This document shows positions 25,339 through 33,535 of a stretch of DNA of 64,000 nucleotides, piece by piece. The notes under the pieces were generated by a model. The model ran no database searches. It had not been told where the DNA came from and saw only the letters and a list, made by a program, of their open reading frames with translations. The stretch is from the NCBI RefSeq assembly GCF_007713465.1, contig NZ_VMSG01000026.1, positions 1-64,000 of the forward strand. The letters run 5' to 3'. This DNA is from Pseudomonas sp. H3(2019). Lineage in GTDB: Bacteria > Pseudomonadota > Gammaproteobacteria > Pseudomonadales > Pseudomonadaceae. Positions within the stretch are counted from its first letter, which is position 1; each line of letters opens with the position of its first letter. The translations under genes and the position numbers were made by a program.

Positions 25339-25382
25339 CGATAATCGATAACACCGTTTCTTAAGGTTAACTGGCGATTATC
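25339..25382. promoter_or_regulatory. Pair of PcaR-like palindromes upstream of the RiPP-like operon
   Basis: CGATAATCG at 25339-25347 and CGATTATCG at 25374-25382. The same 9-bp core occurs upstream of pcaI (36478) and twice upstream of pcaR (39114, 39133). The flanks match the 15-base PcaR sites less well (TGGCGATTATCGAGA against GGGCGATTATCGAAC, 12 of 15). They lie 148-191 bases before the precursor ATG, but over 430 bases from the porin. Confidence 0.5.
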
Positions 25383-25581
25383 GAGAGTTGTTTAATGACA
25401 ACACGAACTGTAGGAAACCGCTTACAACCAAAGCAATAGATACTTCGATCAACCATGAACCCGAAGAACACAGGCGCCATTATTAGAACACCCTGCCGAA
25501 TACACGCTATCACCCCGGATAACCAAGGGATTTCATTAGCAATGTTCCATACCATCAGCCCCTCGACAGGCGTCGATTAGT

Positions 25582-25596
25582 GTTCGTTAATCGCCC
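25582..25596. promoter_or_regulatory. PcaR-like operator upstream of the porin gene
   Basis: GTTCGTTAATCGCCC; its complement GGGCGATTAACGAAC differs at one base from GGGCGATTATCGAAC at 39111-39125 upstream of pcaR. It lies 217 bases before the porin ATG. Confidence 0.6.
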
Positions 25597-25813
25597 AAAA
25601 CCCCGTCCGCCCGATTGAATCCCTCCATTGATCCCCCGCACCATTCCCCCCACCTACAAGAACCAATAACAACAGGTCCGGCACCATGACTGCGCACCCT
25701 ACCCGCTCCGGCTGATCTCGCCCGTTCGCTTACCCGAATTCGAACTTTTGTCTGCAACCCCAGGTTGCGACTGCGTCCTGCTTCATCCCTAACAATTAGA
25801 GAGACCCGACTTC

Positions 25814-27076
25814 ATGAAGCCTTCCACCTGTGCAAAACAGCTTTTGCCGACTCTATTGACCATCGCACTGGTCAGCGCGGCCCTGCCGGCGCTGGCCGAG
25901 GAATCGGGTTTTCTAGAAGGCGCCCAAGCCAACCTGAACCTGCGCAACTTCTACTTCAACCGCAACTTCACCAACCCGACCCATGCGCAGGGCACGGCGG
26001 CAGAATGGACGCACAGCTTCATCCTCGATGCCAAATCCGGGTTCACCCAGGGCACTGTCGGTTTCGGCATGGACGTATTGGGCCTGTACTCGGTGAAACT
26101 CGATGGCGGACGCGGCACCGGCGGGACGCAGCTGTTGCCGCTGGACCACGATGGTCGCCCCGCCGATGACTTCGGGCGTCTGGGCGTGGCGTTCAAGGCA
26201 AAGCTTTCCCAGACCGAGTTGAAAGTCGGTGAATGGATGCCGGTGTTGCCGATCCTGCGTTCGGACGATGGGCGTTCGTTGCCGCAAACGTTTCGCGGTG
26301 GCCAGGTCACCTCGAAGGAAATCGACGGCCTGACGCTCTACGGCGGTCAGTTCCGCGGCAACAGCCCGCGTGACGACAGCAGCATGAGTGACCTGTCGAT
26401 GACCGGCAAACCGGCAGTCACCTCCGACCGTTTCAACTTCGAGGGCGCCGAATACAGCTTTAACGACAAGCGCACGCAAATCGGGGTGTGGAATGCCCAA
26501 CTGAAGGACATCTACAGCCAGCAATTTATCAACCTGGTCCACACCCAGCCACTGGGCGACTGGACGCTGGGCGCCAACCTTGGCTTCTTCTATGGCAAGG
26601 AAGATGGCAGCGCACGGGCCGGTGACCTCGATAACAAAACCTGGTCCGGGCTGTTCTCGGCCAAATATGGCGGCAACACCTTCTATGTCGGCTTGCAGAA
26701 ACTCACCGGCGACAGTGCCTGGATGCGGGTCAACGGCACCAGCGGCGGGACGCTGGCCAACGACAGTTACAACTCGAGCTACGACAACGCCCGGGAGAAA
26801 TCCTGGCAACTGCGCCACGATTACAATTTCGCCGCCGCCGGTATTCCCGGCCTGACCCTGATGAACCGCTACATCAGCGGCGACAACGTGCATACCGGGA
26901 CCGTCACCAACGGCAAGGAATGGGGACGCGAGAGCGAAATCGGCTACACCGTGCAAAGCGGCAGCCTGAAAAACCTCAACGTCAGGTGGCGCAACTCGAC
27001 CATGCGTCGGGACTACAGCAACAATGAATTCGACGAAAACCGTCTGATCGTCAGCTATCCGATCAGCCTGCTCTGA
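25814..27076 (+). CDS. OprD-family outer-membrane porin
   Basis: 420 aa with a Sec signal ending at 'LPALA'. The mature chain starts 'EESGFLEGAQANLNLRNFYFNRNF', in short form GFLEGAQANLNLRNFYFNR, the standard OprD opening. It then alternates beta strands with conserved 'GFGMDVLGLYSVKLDGG', 'GEWMPVLPILRSDDGRSLPQTF' and the ending 'NEFDENRLIVSYPISLL'. OprD-type porins are 18-stranded monomers that admit specific carboxylates or amino acids. The PcaR-like site upstream and the adjacent pca cluster suggest an aromatic acid such as protocatechuate or 4-hydroxybenzoate. Specificity is not provable from sequence. Confidence 0.92.
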   Translation: MKPSTCAKQLLPTLLTIALVSAALPALAEESGFLEGAQANLNLRNFYFNRNFTNPTHAQGTAAEWTHSFILDAKSGFTQGTVGFGMDVLGLYSVKLDGGRGTGGTQLLPLDHDGRPADDFGRLGVAFKAKLSQTELKVGEWMPVLPILRSDDGRSLPQTFRGGQVTSKEIDGLTLYGGQFRGNSPRDDSSMSDLSMTGKPAVTSDRFNFEGAEYSFNDKRTQIGVWNAQLKDIYSQQFINLVHTQPLGDWTLGANLGFFYGKEDGSARAGDLDNKTWSGLFSAKYGGNTFYVGLQKLTGDSAWMRVNGTSGGTLANDSYNSSYDNAREKSWQLRHDYNFAAAGIPGLTLMNRYISGDNVHTGTVTNGKEWGRESEIGYTVQSGSLKNLNVRWRNSTMRRDYSNNEFDENRLIVSYPISLL

Positions 27077-27226
27077 CGCAATAAAAATACCGCGAGGACA
27101 TGAACCGTTCAGCACCGTTATGCTCCTATGGAGACTTCCATGGGAGCGACGGTCTTGCGGTGCGGTGAATCACTGCGCGCCGACAGTCTGCATTCATCCT
27201 GATCTGTCGTAGGCCAAAGCAAACAC

Positions 27227-28126
27227 ATGAAACTGATCGCTGCTGTCTTATCCGTCCTTGCCGTTACGGTCGGCCTCAGCGGCTGCATTGGCCCGCCGAT
27301 CGAACTGACCCCGAAGACCGAGCAGATTCTGCGCTCGACCCCGCCGATCCGCTTTCTGCTGACCTTCGATGACGGTCCAAGCGCGTCCAGTTTTTTCAAT
27401 CCGACCAGTGCCGTTCTCGACGTACTCGCCAACAACCCGATTGAACCGGGTATCAAGGCCGTGTTCTTCGTGCAGACACAAGCCCCCCGGGCCGGTGGCA
27501 GCGAACTGGGCAAAAAAATCATGCAGCGTGAACATGCCGAGGGCCAGACCCTGGGCTTCCACACCGCCACGCAGTGGCATACCAATCACCGCTCGCTCTC
27601 CCCGGAAGAACTCGAACAGTCGCTCACCCAAGGCTCTGCGGACATTGCGGCGATCACCGGCGCGGCGCCGGTACTGTTGCGACCGCCGTTCTGGAATTAC
27701 GACAAACGCACGTTCGCCGCGTATCAACAACATGGCTTGCAGGTGTTGCTGACCGATCTGAGCGCCAATGACGGCAAGATATGGGGCTTCAATGGCAGCC
27801 CACGCCGGCGTTCCAACATGCTCAGGCAAATGTCCGAGGTGCGCGAACGGATTGCGGCCGGCGAACTGCCGACGGTCGACGGTGTGATTCCAGTGGTGGT
27901 GACGTTTCACGACCTCAATCGCTACACGTCCTGGCATATGGGGGAGTATCTACAGATTCTGCTCGACAGCGCCCGCGAGACCGGTGTGACAACCGCCGCT
28001 AAACCGTTTTACGACGACCAGGCAGCCGTGCAACGCGCCGCCATGGCCCGCACCGTGCGCGATGCCAACCAAACGGTGCATTTGCCTGGCGTGTGGAGCT
28101 GGTTCTGGGACAGCAACTCTCATTGA
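27227..28126 (+). CDS. Polysaccharide deacetylase-family lipoprotein (NodB domain)
   Basis: 299 aa. Lipobox 'GLSGC' puts the lipid on Cys20. NodB motif 1 is 'TFDDGPS' (D48, D49); motif 2 is around H112 in 'GFHTATQWHTNH', slightly atypical in spacing; motif 3 is 'LRPPFWNYD'. 'VVTFHDLNRYT' supplies the late His motif. Expected activity is metal-dependent removal of acetyl groups from an envelope or exported polysaccharide, at the membrane surface. It stands alone, 150 bases after the porin and convergent with pcaC. Confidence 0.88.
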   Translation: MKLIAAVLSVLAVTVGLSGCIGPPIELTPKTEQILRSTPPIRFLLTFDDGPSASSFFNPTSAVLDVLANNPIEPGIKAVFFVQTQAPRAGGSELGKKIMQREHAEGQTLGFHTATQWHTNHRSLSPEELEQSLTQGSADIAAITGAAPVLLRPPFWNYDKRTFAAYQQHGLQVLLTDLSANDGKIWGFNGSPRRRSNMLRQMSEVRERIAAGELPTVDGVIPVVVTFHDLNRYTSWHMGEYLQILLDSARETGVTTAAKPFYDDQAAVQRAAMARTVRDANQTVHLPGVWSWFWDSNSH

Positions 28127-28153
28127 GGCACGCCACCGTCGCTTAAGCGTTGC

Positions 28154-28177
28154 GGCCCTGACAGTCGTGTCAGGGCC
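28154..28177. terminator. Hairpin between convergent deacetylase and pcaC genes
   Basis: GGCCCTGACAGTCGTGTCAG plus GGCC: a 10-bp perfect stem with a four-base loop (GTCG). No T-run on either side, so termination is plausible but unproven. Confidence 0.45.
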
Positions 28178-28183
28178 TGATTA

Positions 28184-28576
28184 CTACTCGCGCGATTCGA
28201 CACCCAACTCATCCCACACCGACTCGGCCAGGTGGAAGGTTGCATTGGCCGCCGGGATGCCGCAGTAGATCGCGCTCTGCATCAGCACTTCCTTGATCTC
28301 GGCGCGGGTGACGCCATTGTTCGCCGCGCAACGCAGGTGCAGTTTCAGCTCTTCGTTGCGGTTCATGCCGATCAGCATGGCGATGGTGATCAGGCTGCGG
28401 GTGTGGCGTGGCAAGCCAGGGCGGGTCCAGATGTCACCCCAGGCGTGGCGGGTGATCATGTCCTGAAACTCCGAATTGAACTCGGTCAGGGTCGCCAGAC
28501 TGCGATCGACATGGGCATCGCCGAGCACTGCGCGACGCACTTGCATGCCGTCGGCGTAACGTTGTTTCTCGTCCAC
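28184..28576 (-). CDS. pcaC: 4-carboxymuconolactone decarboxylase
   Basis: 130 aa, normal PcaC length. Core motif 'WGDIWTRPGLPRHTRSLITIAMLIGMNR', seen as 'TRPGLPRHTRSLITIAML', and 'ELKLHLRCAANNGVTRAEIKEVLMQ' with the catalytic Glu and His of the AhpD-like fold. It decarboxylates 4-carboxymuconolactone to 3-oxoadipate enol-lactone. Last gene of the pca run, 10 bases after pcaD. Confidence 0.95.
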   Translation of the reverse strand: MDEKQRYADGMQVRRAVLGDAHVDRSLATLTEFNSEFQDMITRHAWGDIWTRPGLPRHTRSLITIAMLIGMNRNEELKLHLRCAANNGVTRAEIKEVLMQSAIYCGIPAANATFHLAESVWDELGVESRE

Positions 28577-28586
28577 AAATCGCTCC

Positions 28587-29387
28587 TCAGATAGACTTTT
28601 CAGCCAACAAAAAACTCAGCACCCGGTCACTGAACGCACTACCGGCCTGAACGTTGGACAAATGGGCGGCGTAGAACTCGGCGTACTCGGCGCCTCTCAC
28701 CCGCTCTTGAATAAAGTGCCCGCCGGAAGGTGGCGTGACCGCGTCTTCGGTGCCAGCGACGACCAGGGTCGGCACCGTGATCGATGCCAGTTGCTCGCGG
28801 AAATCGGCATCGCGTACCGCCGCGCAATTGGCGGCATAACCTTGCGCTGAAGTGGCGGCGAGCATGTCGGTGATCTGCTTCGCCAGCGCCGGATTGGCTT
28901 GGGCAAAATCCGGGGTAAACCATCGGGCAATCGACGCATCGCGCAGTGCGACCATCGCCGCCGGACCGTCGCGCAGCACGGTTTCGATACGCGGGTTCCA
29001 CACAGTAGGATCACCGATCTTCGCCGCGGTATTGCACACCACCAGTTTGTGCAGACGCTCGCCGGCGTTGATCCCCAGCCACTGACCGATCAACCCGCCC
29101 ATGGACAGACCGCAAAAATGAGCGCGCTCGATGTTCAGGGCATCCAGCAACGCCAGCACGTCACGGCCCAACTGCTCGATGCTGTACGGCCCCGGCGTCA
29201 CCAGCGAACGACCATGACCGCGGGTGTCGAAACGCAGCACCCGAAAGTGTTGGGTGAACGCCGGAATCTGCGCGTCCCACATGTGCAGGTCGGTGCCCAG
29301 CGAGTTGGACAGCACCAGCACCGGAGCGTGTTCCGGACCGTCGAGTTGGTAGTTCAGTTCGCCGTCGGCGAGTTGTACGAATCCCAC
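28587..29387 (-). CDS. pcaD: 3-oxoadipate enol-lactonase
   Basis: 266 aa alpha/beta hydrolase. The nucleophile elbow is 'GLSMGG' with Ser95, the acid is the Asp in 'AGTEDAVTPP', and the His is in 'YAAHLSNVQ'. It starts with GTG at 29387, supported by AAGGAG seven bases ahead. It hydrolyses the enol-lactone to 3-oxoadipate. It lies between pcaB (12 bases) and pcaC (10 bases). Confidence 0.95.
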   Translation of the reverse strand: MGFVQLADGELNYQLDGPEHAPVLVLSNSLGTDLHMWDAQIPAFTQHFRVLRFDTRGHGRSLVTPGPYSIEQLGRDVLALLDALNIERAHFCGLSMGGLIGQWLGINAGERLHKLVVCNTAAKIGDPTVWNPRIETVLRDGPAAMVALRDASIARWFTPDFAQANPALAKQITDMLAATSAQGYAANCAAVRDADFREQLASITVPTLVVAGTEDAVTPPSGGHFIQERVRGAEYAEFYAAHLSNVQAGSAFSDRVLSFLLAEKSI

Positions 29388-29399
29388 AGAAATTCTCCT

Positions 29400-30761
29400 T
29401 CAGGCAGTCAGGGCAACATGTTCGGCCAGCGCACGCTCGACCCAGGTCTGAGCCTGACCGAGGTAGTGCGCAGGGTTCATCAATTGATCGAGTTCAGCGC
29501 TCGATAGCTCGGCGGTCACGTGCGGTTCATCACCGAGCACCGAGCGCAAATGTCGCTGCTCGGCCACCGCGCGTTTGCAGCACAGTTCCAACAGATGGTG
29601 GGCTTTATCGCGACCGATCCGTTGGGCGAGGACGATGCTCACTGCTTCGGCCAGCACCAGGCCTTGGGTCAAATCGAGGTTCTGTGCCATGCGCTCGGCG
29701 TCGACCTCCAGCCCTTCTGTAATCAACAGCGCTTGCTGCAAGGCACCGGACACCAGGCAGCAGATCTCTGGCAAGGTTTCCCACTCGGCATGCCACAACC
29801 CCAGGCTGCGTTCGTGCTCTTGCGGCATGGCGCTGAACAGGGTCGACAGCAATCCGGGAATGCGGGTCGCAGCACCGATCAACACCGCCGCGCCCACCGG
29901 GTTGCGTTTGTGCGGCATGGTCGAGGAACCGCCCTTGCCCGGAGCCGAAGGTTCGAAGACTTCCGCCGCCTCGGTCTGCATCAGCAGGCTGATGTCGCGG
30001 CCCAGTTTGCCGAGGCTGCCGGCGATCAGGCCAAGCGCTGCGCCAAACTCCACCAGCCGGTCGCGCTGGGTGTGCCAGGGTTGCTCCGGCAACGTGAGCT
30101 GCAGCTCCTGCGCCAGCGCTTCGGCAATCGGCATGGCCTGCTCGCCGAGGGCTGCGAGGGTTCCGCTGGCGCCACCAAATTGCAGCACCAGCAGGCGCGG
30201 TTTGAGTGCGTGCAGACGTTGTCGACTGCGCGTCACCGCCCCCAGCCAACCGGCGATTTTCATCCCCAGCGTGACCGGCGTCGCATGTTGCAGCCAGGTA
30301 CGTCCGGCCAGTGGCGTGACCGCATGGCGCCGGGCCTGGATCGCCAACGCTTCGCCGAGTCGCGCCAGATCGCTGTCGATCAAGTGCAGTGCCTGGCGCA
30401 CTTGCAGCACCAGCCCGGTGTCCATCACATCCTGACTGGTTGCGCCCAGATGCACGTAACGTTCGGCGTCCTGATCATGCGCGGCGATCTGCTTGCCCAA
30501 CACCTTGACCAACGGAATCGCCGAGTTACCGGCAATCGCAATCGCCTCGCCAAGGGCCGCAAAGTCATAGTATTCGGCCCGGCAAGCCGCCTCGATCGGG
30601 GCAACGGCAGACGCCGGAATCAGCCCGACCCGCGCCTCGGCCCGAGCCAATGCGGCTTCAAAATCGAGCATGGCCTGAACCCGGCCCTGATCACTGAACA
30701 CCTCACGCATATTTCGAGCCGTGAAATAGGCATCGAACAATTGATTGCCCGGTCGTTGCAT
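29400..30761 (-). CDS. pcaB: 3-carboxy-cis,cis-muconate cycloisomerase
   Basis: 453 aa of the fumarase/argininosuccinase superfamily. The signature loop 'GSSTMPHKRNP' carries the mobile catalytic Ser, and 'LGATSQDVMDTG' and 'GRTWLQHATPVTLG' are the other conserved blocks. It lactonises 3-carboxymuconate to 4-carboxymuconolactone, the step after ring cleavage by PcaGH. Confidence 0.95.
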   Translation of the reverse strand: MQRPGNQLFDAYFTARNMREVFSDQGRVQAMLDFEAALARAEARVGLIPASAVAPIEAACRAEYYDFAALGEAIAIAGNSAIPLVKVLGKQIAAHDQDAERYVHLGATSQDVMDTGLVLQVRQALHLIDSDLARLGEALAIQARRHAVTPLAGRTWLQHATPVTLGMKIAGWLGAVTRSRQRLHALKPRLLVLQFGGASGTLAALGEQAMPIAEALAQELQLTLPEQPWHTQRDRLVEFGAALGLIAGSLGKLGRDISLLMQTEAAEVFEPSAPGKGGSSTMPHKRNPVGAAVLIGAATRIPGLLSTLFSAMPQEHERSLGLWHAEWETLPEICCLVSGALQQALLITEGLEVDAERMAQNLDLTQGLVLAEAVSIVLAQRIGRDKAHHLLELCCKRAVAEQRHLRSVLGDEPHVTAELSSAELDQLMNPAHYLGQAQTWVERALAEHVALTA

Positions 30762-30810
30762 AGGGGATTCCTTACGCGGCGCGCGCCCGATTCAGGCGCG
30801 CGCCGACAAG

Positions 30811-32106
30811 TCAAAGATCGTTTTCCAGATACGCCGCCTGTTTAGGCAAACGCAGGCTGAAGAGGAAGGCGACCACCATCATCGCCGTCACGTACCAGTA
30901 GAAGGAGTTTTCCATGTCGAACGATTTCAGGCTCAAGGCCACGTACTCGGCTGAACCGCCGAAGATCGCATTGGCCACCGCGTAGGCCAGGCCCACCCCC
31001 AGCGCACGGACTTGCGGCGGGAACATTTCGGCTTTCACCAGACCGCTGATCGAGGTGTAGAAACTGACGATTGCCAGTGCCACGGTGATCAGCCCAAACG
31101 CCAGGAACGGGTTGGTCACCGACTTCAAGGTCAGCAGGATCGGCACGGTGAACAGTGTTCCCAGGGCACCGAACCAAAGCATCGAGTTACGCCGGCCGAT
31201 CTTGTCGGCGAGCGTGCCGAACAACGGCTGCATGCACATATAAAGGAACAGTGCGCCGGTCATGATGTAACTGGCGGTCTTGGCGGGCATCCCGGCGGTG
31301 TTCACCAGGTACTTCTGCATATAGGTGGTGAAGGTGTAGAAAATCAGCGAACCACCGGCGGTGAAGCCGAGCACGGTAATAAAGGCGGCGGTGTTGTTCT
31401 TGAACAACGCGGCCATGCTGCCGGCATCTTTGTTTGCACGCATTTCCTTGCTGGTGGTTTCTTTCAGCGAACGACGCAGGAACAGCGAAATCAATGCGGC
31501 AAGCGCACCAACCACAAACGGAATCCTCCAACCCCAGGCACGCAGGTCGTCCTCAGTCAGAAACTGTTGCAGGATCACCACCAACGACACTGCCAGCAGT
31601 TGGCCACCGATCAAGGTCACGTACTGGAACGAGGCGAAGAAACCGCGCTGGCCCTTGAGCGCGACTTCACTCATGTAGGTCGCGGTGGTGCCGTATTCAC
31701 CGCCCACCGACACGCCCTGGATCAGGCGAGCCACCAGCAGCAGGAGCGGTGCCCAGACGCCGATGTCCTTGTAGGTCGGCAGGCAGGCGATCAGCAATGA
31801 GCCGAAGCACATCATCAGCACCGAAATCATCATGGAGTTCTTGCGCCCGTGCCTGTCGGCCACCCGGCCAAACAGCCAGCCGCCGATGGGACGCATCAAA
31901 AACCCTGCGGCGAACACCCCGGCGGTGTTAACCAGTTGCACCGTGGGGTTGTCGGAAGGGAAAAACGCCGGGGCAAAATAGATCGCGCAGAAGGCGTAGA
32001 CATAGAAGTCGAACCACTCGACCAGGTTGCCGGAAGACGCCCCGACAATTGCAAAGATCCTTTTGCCACGCTCTTCAGCGGTGTAGAGACTGGTTTTTGT
32101 TGTCAT
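30811..32106 (-). CDS. pcaT: MFS dicarboxylate/3-oxoadipate permease PcaT
   Basis: 431 aa, 12 predicted helices, metabolite:proton symporter family. 'SSGNLVEWFDFYVYAF' (helix 1) and 'GRVADRHGRKNSMMISVLMM' (motif A) match the KgtP/ProP-type transporters. In pseudomonads the pca-linked member imports 3-oxoadipate or related dicarboxylates, hence the name; the assignment rests mainly on position between pcaG and pcaB. Confidence 0.85.
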   Translation of the reverse strand: MTTKTSLYTAEERGKRIFAIVGASSGNLVEWFDFYVYAFCAIYFAPAFFPSDNPTVQLVNTAGVFAAGFLMRPIGGWLFGRVADRHGRKNSMMISVLMMCFGSLLIACLPTYKDIGVWAPLLLLVARLIQGVSVGGEYGTTATYMSEVALKGQRGFFASFQYVTLIGGQLLAVSLVVILQQFLTEDDLRAWGWRIPFVVGALAALISLFLRRSLKETTSKEMRANKDAGSMAALFKNNTAAFITVLGFTAGGSLIFYTFTTYMQKYLVNTAGMPAKTASYIMTGALFLYMCMQPLFGTLADKIGRRNSMLWFGALGTLFTVPILLTLKSVTNPFLAFGLITVALAIVSFYTSISGLVKAEMFPPQVRALGVGLAYAVANAIFGGSAEYVALSLKSFDMENSFYWYVTAMMVVAFLFSLRLPKQAAYLENDL

Positions 32107-32180
32107 GGTTTATCACTCGATGGGGACAGTGAGAGTCTAGACATACTTTGCAACAGCCCCGCTCCACAGAACAAACCCTG

Positions 32181-32217
32181 AGAGATCGTTCCCACGCTCT
32201 GCGTGGGAACGATCTCT
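32181..32217. repeat. Perfect GATCGTTCCCACGC palindrome
   Basis: AGAGATCGTTCCCACGC, three loop bases (TCT), then the exact complement to 32217: a 17-bp stem. Same family as the copies at 36526, 41873, 48565 and 61363. Between pcaG and pcaT it may reduce read-through. Confidence 0.85.
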
Positions 32218-32223
32218 CTTCGA

Positions 32224-32790
32224 TCAATAATCGAAAAACACCGTCTCGGCCTCGGTGCCCTGCAGGATCACGTTCCACTGCAACGCGCCCGTCCCGTTGG
32301 CTTTTGCCATCAAGGTCGTGCGGCGCTCTTCAGGCACACAGGCCAGCAGCGGGTCACCGGTGTTGGCCGGCTCACCGTCGAAGTAGATTCGCGTCAGCAA
32401 GTGCTTGACCAGGCCTCGGGCAAACACCAGCACCACCAGATGCGGCGCCTGCGTGCGGCCCTTAAGGCCCTGCACAGTCCCCGGCTTGATGGTGGTGAAA
32501 CGGAATCGCCCTTCTGCGTCCACCGGCACTCGGCCAAACCCTTCGAAGTTCGGGTCCAGCGGTTTGTCCTGCTGATCTTCCGGGTGGTCATACTTGCCGG
32601 CGGCATTGGCCTGCCAGACTTCCAGCATCGCGTCGTTGACGAAATCGCCATTGCCATCGACCACTTGCCCGGTGATCGTCACACGCTCGCCGAGGGTTTG
32701 TTCAACGGTCAGGTTTTCACGGTTCAACCAGGTCAGGCCGATGTGGTAATACGGCCCGACTGTGTGGGACGTCGTCGCGTTCAGCGTCAT
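32224..32790 (-). CDS. pcaG: Protocatechuate 3,4-dioxygenase, alpha subunit
   Basis: 188 aa from the ATG at 32790, one base after the pcaH stop; an in-frame start upstream would overlap pcaH heavily. 'TTSHTVGPYYHIGL' opens the protein and 'FARGLVKHLLTRIYFDGE' is the conserved intradiol block. It lacks the full Tyr/His iron set, which lies in PcaH, and forms alpha-beta protomers with it. Confidence 0.95.
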   Translation of the reverse strand: MTLNATTSHTVGPYYHIGLTWLNRENLTVEQTLGERVTITGQVVDGNGDFVNDAMLEVWQANAAGKYDHPEDQQDKPLDPNFEGFGRVPVDAEGRFRFTTIKPGTVQGLKGRTQAPHLVVLVFARGLVKHLLTRIYFDGEPANTGDPLLACVPEERRTTLMAKANGTGALQWNVILQGTEAETVFFDY

Positions 32791-32791
32791 C

Positions 32792-33496
32792 TTATTTCTC
32801 CATCGGCGTGGCATCGCGGCCGCGCAAAACGATGTCCCAGCGATAACCGAGGGCGTAGGACGGGATGGTTTTTTCCAGGTCAAAACTGGCGATCAAGCGC
32901 TCTTTGGCGCTGGTATCGGGTACGCAGTTGTAAATCGGGTCGTAGGCCAGCAACGGATCACCCGGAAAGTACATCTGCGTGACCAGGCGCGTCAGAATGC
33001 TCGGCCCGAACAGCGAGAAATGGATATGCGCCGGGCGCCAGGCGTTGTGGTGGTTGCCCCACGGATAAGCACCAGGCTTGATGGTCTGGAACTGGTACCA
33101 GCCATCGGCGTCGGTCACGGTGCGGCCAGTGCCGGTGAAGTTCGGGTCCAGCGGCGCGTCATGCAGGTCACGGTCGTGGTTATAGCGGCCAGCGGCGTTG
33201 GCCTGCCAGATTTCCAGCAGAATCCCCGGCACCGGCAGGCCGTTCTCATCCAGCACACGGCCGTGAATGATGATCCGCTCACCCAATGGCGCGCCCTGAT
33301 GCTGGGCGGTCAGGTCATTGTCCCGTTCTTGCAGCGACTCGGCGCCAATGGTCGGGCCGGTAATTTCCGACAATGAGTGAGGCAAAAACACCAACGGCTT
33401 GGACGGCGAACGGCGGTTGGTCGATTGATAGGCCGGATGCAAATATTCCGGCTGGGTGCCCGCTTGCGGGCGACGGTAACCAGGCTTGTCAGTCAT
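32792..33496 (-). CDS. pcaH: Protocatechuate 3,4-dioxygenase, beta (iron-binding) subunit
   Basis: 234 aa with GAGGAGG ahead of the ATG. The non-heme Fe(III) ligands are visible: Tyr in 'AAGRYNHDRD', Tyr in 'GAYPWGNHHNAWRPAHIHFSLFG' (in part YPWGNHHNAWRPAHIHFS), and two His in HIHF. Preceding block 'LLEIWQANAAGRYNHD' is characteristic. With PcaG it performs intradiol cleavage of protocatechuate to 3-carboxy-cis,cis-muconate. It follows pcaF by 39 bases. Confidence 0.96.
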   Translation of the reverse strand: MTDKPGYRRPQAGTQPEYLHPAYQSTNRRSPSKPLVFLPHSLSEITGPTIGAESLQERDNDLTAQHQGAPLGERIIIHGRVLDENGLPVPGILLEIWQANAAGRYNHDRDLHDAPLDPNFTGTGRTVTDADGWYQFQTIKPGAYPWGNHHNAWRPAHIHFSLFGPSILTRLVTQMYFPGDPLLAYDPIYNCVPDTSAKERLIASFDLEKTIPSYALGYRWDIVLRGRDATPMEK

Positions 33497-33535
33497 GAAA
33501 CCTCCTCTTCTCTTGTTCGATAGCGCGGCGGCGCA

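Larger units (their letters stand above)
25192..25813. other. 622-base intergenic region between RiPP-like operon and porin
   Basis: No credible gene. On the minus strand a possible -10 (TATATT, complement of 25279-25284) would start the precursor transcript near 25272; the matching -35 is poor, which would suit an activated promoter. Two 9-bp palindromes (25339-25347, 25374-25382) and a PcaR-like 15-mer (25582-25596) are annotated separately. The last 50 bases hold the porin ribosome site AGAGAG. Confidence 0.5.

Noticed and set aside
25367..25555. 62-codon minus-strand frame with hydrophobic stretch upstream of the precursor
   Set aside because: Ribosome-site spacing is too short, codon use is not Pseudomonas-like, and its 3' end lies on the CGATTATCG operator-like palindrome.
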